From positions 91,070-155,069 of the forward strand of contig JAAVYA010000021.1 in NCBI GenBank assembly GCA_022790855.1: 64,000 bases of DNA, given 5' to 3'. This document shows, one piece after another, positions 60,291 through 64,000 of this stretch. A program made the position numbers and the translations under genes. A model generated the notes under the pieces. That model had not been told where the DNA came from. It saw only the letters and a program-made list of their open reading frames with translations, and ran no database searches. The first letter of the stretch is position 1, and each line of letters starts with the position of its first letter. This DNA comes from Lachnospiraceae bacterium (GTDB lineage Bacteria; Bacillota; Clostridia; Lachnospirales; Lachnospiraceae).

Positions 60291-61628
60291 GTGAACAAGG
60301 TAGTGGAAGAAAGGACAAAAAGGACAGAGTGGTATCGTGATGCCCGTTTCGGCATGTTTATCCACTGGGGGCTGTATGCGATTCCGGCAAGAGGGGAATG
60401 GCTGCGCAGTGTGGAAGAGCTGACAATGGAGGAATATGAACCTTTTATTGACGAATTTACCGCTGACAATTTTGATCCTAAGGAATGGGCGCGTCTGGCA
60501 AAAAAAGCCGGAATGAAATATGCGGTGCTGACTGCAAAACACCATGACGGTTTTTGTCTTTATGACAGCAAGCTGACGGATTTTAAATCCACCAATTCCC
60601 CCTGCGGCAGAGATATTGTGCGGGAATTTCTGGATGCCTTCCGGGCGGAAGGGATTCGTGTGGGACTGTATTTTTCCATCATTGACTGGCGCCATCCGGA
60701 TTATCCTCATTACGGGGATATGCACCATCCTATGAGAAACCATCCCGAATGTTCCAATGAGAATCGAAATTTCGAAAATTACTTGGACTATATGTTTGGG
60801 CAGATCCGCGAGCTTTTGACCAATTACGGGAAGCTGGATGTGATGTGGTTTGATTTCTCGTATGGAGAGATGAAAGGGGACAAATGGAAAGCGGCAGAGC
60901 TGGTGGATATGATCCGTTCCCTGCAGCCCCATCTGATCATCGACAATCGTTTGGAAGGAAGCGGAGAAGACGGCGGTTCCATTAAGAAAATAAACCCGAC
61001 TACGTTTTCCGGGGACTTCGCATCGCCGGAGCAGATGATTCCTCCGGAAGGCATTCTGGATGAAGCGGGAAATCCGATTCCCTGGGAAGCATGTGTTACG
61101 CTGAATGAGCATTGGGGTTATTCGGCTCAGGATATGCATTACAAATCCTCAAAAATGATTATTCGGATGCTGGTGGAATGTGTCAGCAAGGGCGGAAATC
61201 TTCTGCTGAACGTAGGGCCGGATGCCAAAGGAGAGATTCCGGAAGAGTCGGTAAAGATCCTGGAGGATGTGGGCCATTGGATGAAGCAGAATTCCAGAAG
61301 CATTTATGGCTGCGGTTATGCAGGCCTTCCCAAACCGGAATGGGGACGTTATACTCGGAATGGTAACCGATTGTACGCCCATGTGATGGAAGAGCAGACG
61401 GGAGCGGTATGTCTGGAAGGTATGGCCGGAAAAGTAGAGAAGATGCGTTTGGTCAGGGATAACTCCGAGGTAAAGGAGAGTTCTTTCTGGAACCTGGCAG
61501 AATATTCCGAGAATGCATTTTTCTCCTTCCATCAGAAGGGAAACAGCGGCAATCCTCCTATGATCAGCTCTTATCCTTTGCCGGATGAGGTAGATACGGT
61601 TGTGGAAGTTTTCTTAAAAGAAGAATAA
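60291..61628 (+). CDS. Alpha-L-fucosidase, GH29, cytosolic
   Basis: 445 residues with a GTG start at 60291 (TGGAGG upstream). No signal peptide. GH29 barrel: ARFGMFIHWGLYAIPARGEW, AKHHDGFCLYDSK, then DVMWFDFSYG with the nucleophile Asp. Later LLNVGPDAKG closes the family pattern, and a small beta domain follows. It should cleave alpha-L-fucose from imported oligosaccharides. It ends the operon, 27 bp after the permease. Fucose catabolism genes are not in this window. Confidence 0.92.
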   Translation: MNKVVEERTKRTEWYRDARFGMFIHWGLYAIPARGEWLRSVEELTMEEYEPFIDEFTADNFDPKEWARLAKKAGMKYAVLTAKHHDGFCLYDSKLTDFKSTNSPCGRDIVREFLDAFRAEGIRVGLYFSIIDWRHPDYPHYGDMHHPMRNHPECSNENRNFENYLDYMFGQIRELLTNYGKLDVMWFDFSYGEMKGDKWKAAELVDMIRSLQPHLIIDNRLEGSGEDGGSIKKINPTTFSGDFASPEQMIPPEGILDEAGNPIPWEACVTLNEHWGYSAQDMHYKSSKMIIRMLVECVSKGGNLLLNVGPDAKGEIPEESVKILEDVGHWMKQNSRSIYGCGYAGLPKPEWGRYTRNGNRLYAHVMEEQTGAVCLEGMAGKVEKMRLVRDNSEVKESSFWNLAEYSENAFFSFHQKGNSGNPPMISSYPLPDEVDTVVEVFLKEE

Positions 61629-61638
61629 ACGTTTTACT

Positions 61639-61683
61639 TGGGCGTGTTTGGGCTTGGAAGAGATGCCCGGACACGCCTGTTTT
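61639..61683 (+). terminator. Terminator of the fucosidase operon
   Basis: GGCGTGTTTGGGC (61639-61651) / GCCCGGACACGCC (61663-61675), then TGTTTTTC. Confidence 0.8.
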
Positions 61684-61705
61684 TCAGAAAGGAAGAAGAT
61701 TAAAT

Positions 61706-63208
61706 ATGAAGGGAGAAGGAAAAAACATGGATATGGAAGAAAAGATTATGGACGATGTAATGAAAGATAAGACCGCAAGAAAAGCCAATGAGGGAACCAG
61801 GTTAGAGCATGACTCCATTGGGACTCAGGAGGTGCCGGAAAATGCATACTATGGTGTACAGACCCAGCGGGCGGCCAGGAATTTTAATATTACGGGATTG
61901 AATATGCACCCGGAATTGATTGTCAGCGTGGCCCAGATTAAGAAATCAGCAGCCATTACCAACTTTGAGGTTGGACGGCTGGATAAAAAGCGGGCGGATG
62001 CCATTGTAAATGCCTGCGATGAGATTATTGAAGGAAAGCTTCACGATCAGTTTATTGTAGATCCCATTCAAGGGGGAGCCGGAACTTCCCTCAATATGAA
62101 TGCCAATGAAGTAATTGCCAATCGTGCCATTGAGCTTTTGGGCGGCAAGAAGGGAGATTACACCCTTGTAAATCCCAATGACCATGTAAATTACGGCCAG
62201 TCTACCAACGATGTATTTCCCTCCTGCGGAAGGATGACCACCTTGAAGCTGCTGCATCGCGCTCAAAAGCAGTTGGAACGTTTGTTTGAAGCGCTGACGG
62301 ACAAGGCTAAGGAGTTTGATTCCGTAATTAAAATGGGGCGTACCCAGATGCAGGATGCAATTCCCATCCGTCTGGGTCAGGAGTTTCGAGCTTATAGCAT
62401 GGCCATCCGCAGGGATATTAACAGATTTGAACATGCCAAACGGGAAATGAGTTCTCTGAATCTGGGAGGAACGGCCATTGGTACAGGTTTGAACGCAGAT
62501 GTACAGTATTTACAGAAGGTGGTTCGCAATATTGCCCTGCTGTCTGGTCTCGATTTGGTACAGGCTTACAACTTAATTGACGCGACCCAGAACCTGGACG
62601 GTTATGTATTTGTATCCGGCGCCGTTAAGACTTGCGCTGTAAACCTTTCCAAGATGTCCAACGACCTGCGGCTGATGTCCTCCGGTCCCCGCGCTGGTTT
62701 AGGGGAAATCAATCTTCCGGCAAAACAGAATGGTTCTTCCATTATGCCTGGAAAAGTAAACCCAGTTATTCCTGAAGTGGTGAATCAGGTTGCGTTCAAT
62801 ATTATCGGAAATGATATGACGGTTGCTATGGCTACGGAGGCAGGACAGTTAGAGCTGAATGCATTTGAACCGATTATTTTCTACAACCTGTTCCAGTCTA
62901 TTGAGACGCTGACTTATGCGGTGCGGACGTTGGTAGATAATTGTATTGTGGGCATTACTGCTAATGTGGATCACTGCCGGGATATGGTATATAATAGTGT
63001 GGGAATTATTACGGCTATCTGTCCCCATGTGGGATACGAGAAAGCGGCGGAACTGGCAAAGGAAGCCATCGCCACAGGCGCTTCTGTGAAAGACGTTATC
63101 CTGGAGCACCAGCTTCTGACAAAAGAAGATATGGAGAAGATCTTAGATCCTTATTCTATGACGGAACCGGGAATTTCTGCAGAAGAACTGCTGGATAAGA
63201 AAATTTAA
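61706..63208 (+). CDS. aspA: Aspartate ammonia-lyase
   Basis: 500 residues from ATG 61706 (AAAGGAAGAAG upstream; an ATG at 61727 is possible, since the first 30 residues are charged and extra). It begins the fold with RLEHDSIGTQEVPENAYYGVQTQRA. GSSIMPGKVNPVIPE is the fumarase/aspartase signature with the catalytic Ser loop. It turns aspartate into fumarate and ammonia. Relatives include fumarase C; the length and the motifs favour aspartase. It stands alone between two terminators. Confidence 0.92.
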   Translation: MKGEGKNMDMEEKIMDDVMKDKTARKANEGTRLEHDSIGTQEVPENAYYGVQTQRAARNFNITGLNMHPELIVSVAQIKKSAAITNFEVGRLDKKRADAIVNACDEIIEGKLHDQFIVDPIQGGAGTSLNMNANEVIANRAIELLGGKKGDYTLVNPNDHVNYGQSTNDVFPSCGRMTTLKLLHRAQKQLERLFEALTDKAKEFDSVIKMGRTQMQDAIPIRLGQEFRAYSMAIRRDINRFEHAKREMSSLNLGGTAIGTGLNADVQYLQKVVRNIALLSGLDLVQAYNLIDATQNLDGYVFVSGAVKTCAVNLSKMSNDLRLMSSGPRAGLGEINLPAKQNGSSIMPGKVNPVIPEVVNQVAFNIIGNDMTVAMATEAGQLELNAFEPIIFYNLFQSIETLTYAVRTLVDNCIVGITANVDHCRDMVYNSVGIITAICPHVGYEKAAELAKEAIATGASVKDVILEHQLLTKEDMEKILDPYSMTEPGISAEELLDKKI

Positions 63209-63225
63209 TTCAGAAGAGTTTTCAT

Positions 63226-63262
63226 AAAAAAGGACATCCTGTTTTGCGGGATGTCCTTTTTT
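63226..63262. terminator. Bidirectional terminator after aspA
   Basis: AAAAAAGGACATCC (63226-63239) / GGATGTCCTTTTTT (63249-63262), perfect, between convergent genes. Confidence 0.9.
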
Positions 63263-63266
63263 ATGA

Positions 63267-63878
63267 TTAGTGATAAACGGCTGCCTCTTCAGGTTCTTCT
63301 TGATAGAGAACTTCCGCATCCTTTTGGGTGATCAGATTTTGTTCCGGGTCCAGAATACCAAGCTCTTTCAGCGCCTTGAGGGTATGTTTGCAGTCGGCGG
63401 TAAGAGAAATGGAGGTGGCTTGTACAGAGGAAGTGTCGGATACAGTATCAACCCCTCCATGATATACATAGGAGCTGCCTTGGGGAACTTGGTAAGTGAG
63501 CGTCAAGGTATTGTAATAAACATGGCTGGCATATTTGTTTTTTAAAGCGTAGTCATAGATCTGGTAGTTTCCTTCGTTGATATCTTGCTTCAAAGCCTGG
63601 AAAACCTGGATGCATTGCTCTTGATTTAAGGAAACAGAGTCCAAATAATCGGCGCCTTCATAGATATCCATCGTTCCGTCTATGAAAGTAACGGATTCAT
63701 AGGCGTCTGTAAAATGGTAACGAAGATAGTATTCCGGCTGATCAGACAATTCTTTGAGCAGATTGAATGCATAGTCTTCCCGTGCCAGATAGTAGTCGTC
63801 TACCGGAATACGGTAGCGGCGTTTCAGAATATTGCCGTTTTTTAAGGTGTAGGTAAGTTCTAACCTGGATTCTCGGAT
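63267..63878 (-). pseudogene. C-terminal part of an unknown protein, interrupted near 63,880
   Basis: 203 open codons ending at TAA 63267-63269. The frame upstream (minus strand) closes with a stop at 63879-63881. The translation begins near LELTYTLKNGNILKRRYRIP, which reads as the middle of a beta-rich extracytoplasmic domain, so the start lies beyond the break. It resembles the C-terminal soluble domains of some Lachnospiraceae ABC-2-type membrane proteins, at low confidence. If it starts within the window, TTG at 63749 would give 160 residues. Confidence 0.55.
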
Positions 63879-64000
63879 TTACGTGACGAGGTGCCCATAA
63901 ATGCCTGAAACAAGCCATTCCTCGTCATGTTTATGAAATATTCGATTGTGACGAGGATTTATACTGAAATCCTTATAAATCAAGCTGTTGACAATTTTAC
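63879..64000. mobile_element. Possible end of a mobile element running off the window
   Basis: After the break in the minus-strand frame the sequence has no coding match. It carries repeated GACGAGG/CCTCGTC copies (63885-63891, 63932-63938, 63948-63954) and the same AT-rich style as the window's left end. It ends with TTGACA, possibly the -35 of an outward promoter. I see no transposase because the window stops here. Tentative. Confidence 0.3.

Noticed and set aside
60225..61139. 304-codon minus-strand frame opposite the fucosidase
   Set aside because: Antisense shadow; the plus strand carries conserved GH29 motifs through the same bases.
1..64000. CRISPR arrays, tRNA genes, rRNA, prophage
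   Set aside because: No regularly spaced direct repeats, no tRNA cloverleaf besides the tmRNA ends, no rRNA sequence and no phage structural genes were found.

Overview
The window looks like chromosome of an anaerobic, low-to-mid GC Firmicute of the family Lachnospiraceae (Clostridia), probably a gut commensal. The reasons are a thiolase/Hbd/Bcd/EtfBA butyrate cluster, two FeoA proteins plus FeoB and an FeoB-associated Cys-rich peptide, a YerC-type TrpR protein, an IMP cyclohydrolase (PurO type) split from a stand-alone AICAR formyltransferase, a GH29 fucosidase with lplB/ytcP-type sugar transport genes, and consensus TTGACA/TATAAT promoters throughout. No rRNA, tRNA, CRISPR array, prophage or intact transposase was seen. 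The one RNA gene is tmRNA (ssrA).

Layout. 1-1.1 kb: AT-rich fragments of unknown, probably formerly mobile, DNA. 1.1-9 kb: a small membrane protein, tex, a DtxR-type regulator divergent from feoA-feoA-feoB, and a secreted coiled-coil cell-wall hydrolase. 9-14.8 kb: the butyrate operon thl-hbd-bcd-etfB-etfA. It lacks crt and carries four Rex-like operators, three before thl and one before bcd. 14.8-16.8 kb: a decayed locus in which a PucR-type regulator and an FAD flavoprotein are both cut to C-terminal remnants, followed by an intact ferredoxin and a phloretin/DAPG-hydrolase-like gene. 16.9-24 kb: hflKC on the minus strand, then tcdA, a TtcA-like gene, cdd, mrp and a uracil/xanthine permease. 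24-33 kb: an orphan substrate-binding protein, a PHP phosphatase, a TrpR-like protein, purC-purB, eno, secG, rnr, smpB.

33-42 kb is rich in signalling genes: a soluble hybrid kinase, an HD-GYP-like protein, ssrA, a membrane protein, an OmpR/HK two-component pair, an acidic lipoprotein and CheV. 42-44 kb holds the purO/AICAR-transformylase pair. 44-54 kb holds nagBA (minus strand), divergent from a 876-residue transglutaminase-fold protein, a DeoR regulator, an M17 aminopeptidase, CutC and a CcdA/thioredoxin fusion. 54-61.6 kb is an AraC-controlled sugar ABC transporter with a cytosolic alpha-L-fucosidase. 61.7-63.2 kb is aspA. The last 0.7 kb is a minus-strand gene that appears broken at about 63,880, possibly by a mobile element running off the end.

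How it works together. Several blocks point to redox-tuned fermentation (Rex sites on butyrate genes, Fur-like site on ferrous iron uptake) and to use of host or dietary glycans and peptides (nagBA, fucosidase, transglutaminase-fold protein, aminopeptidase). A relic of a flavonoid-type degradation locus lies beside the butyrate operon. The items most worth following up are the Rex operator array with missing crt, the double-truncation scar beside the C-C hydrolase, and the transglutaminase/aminopeptidase/CcdA gene run.
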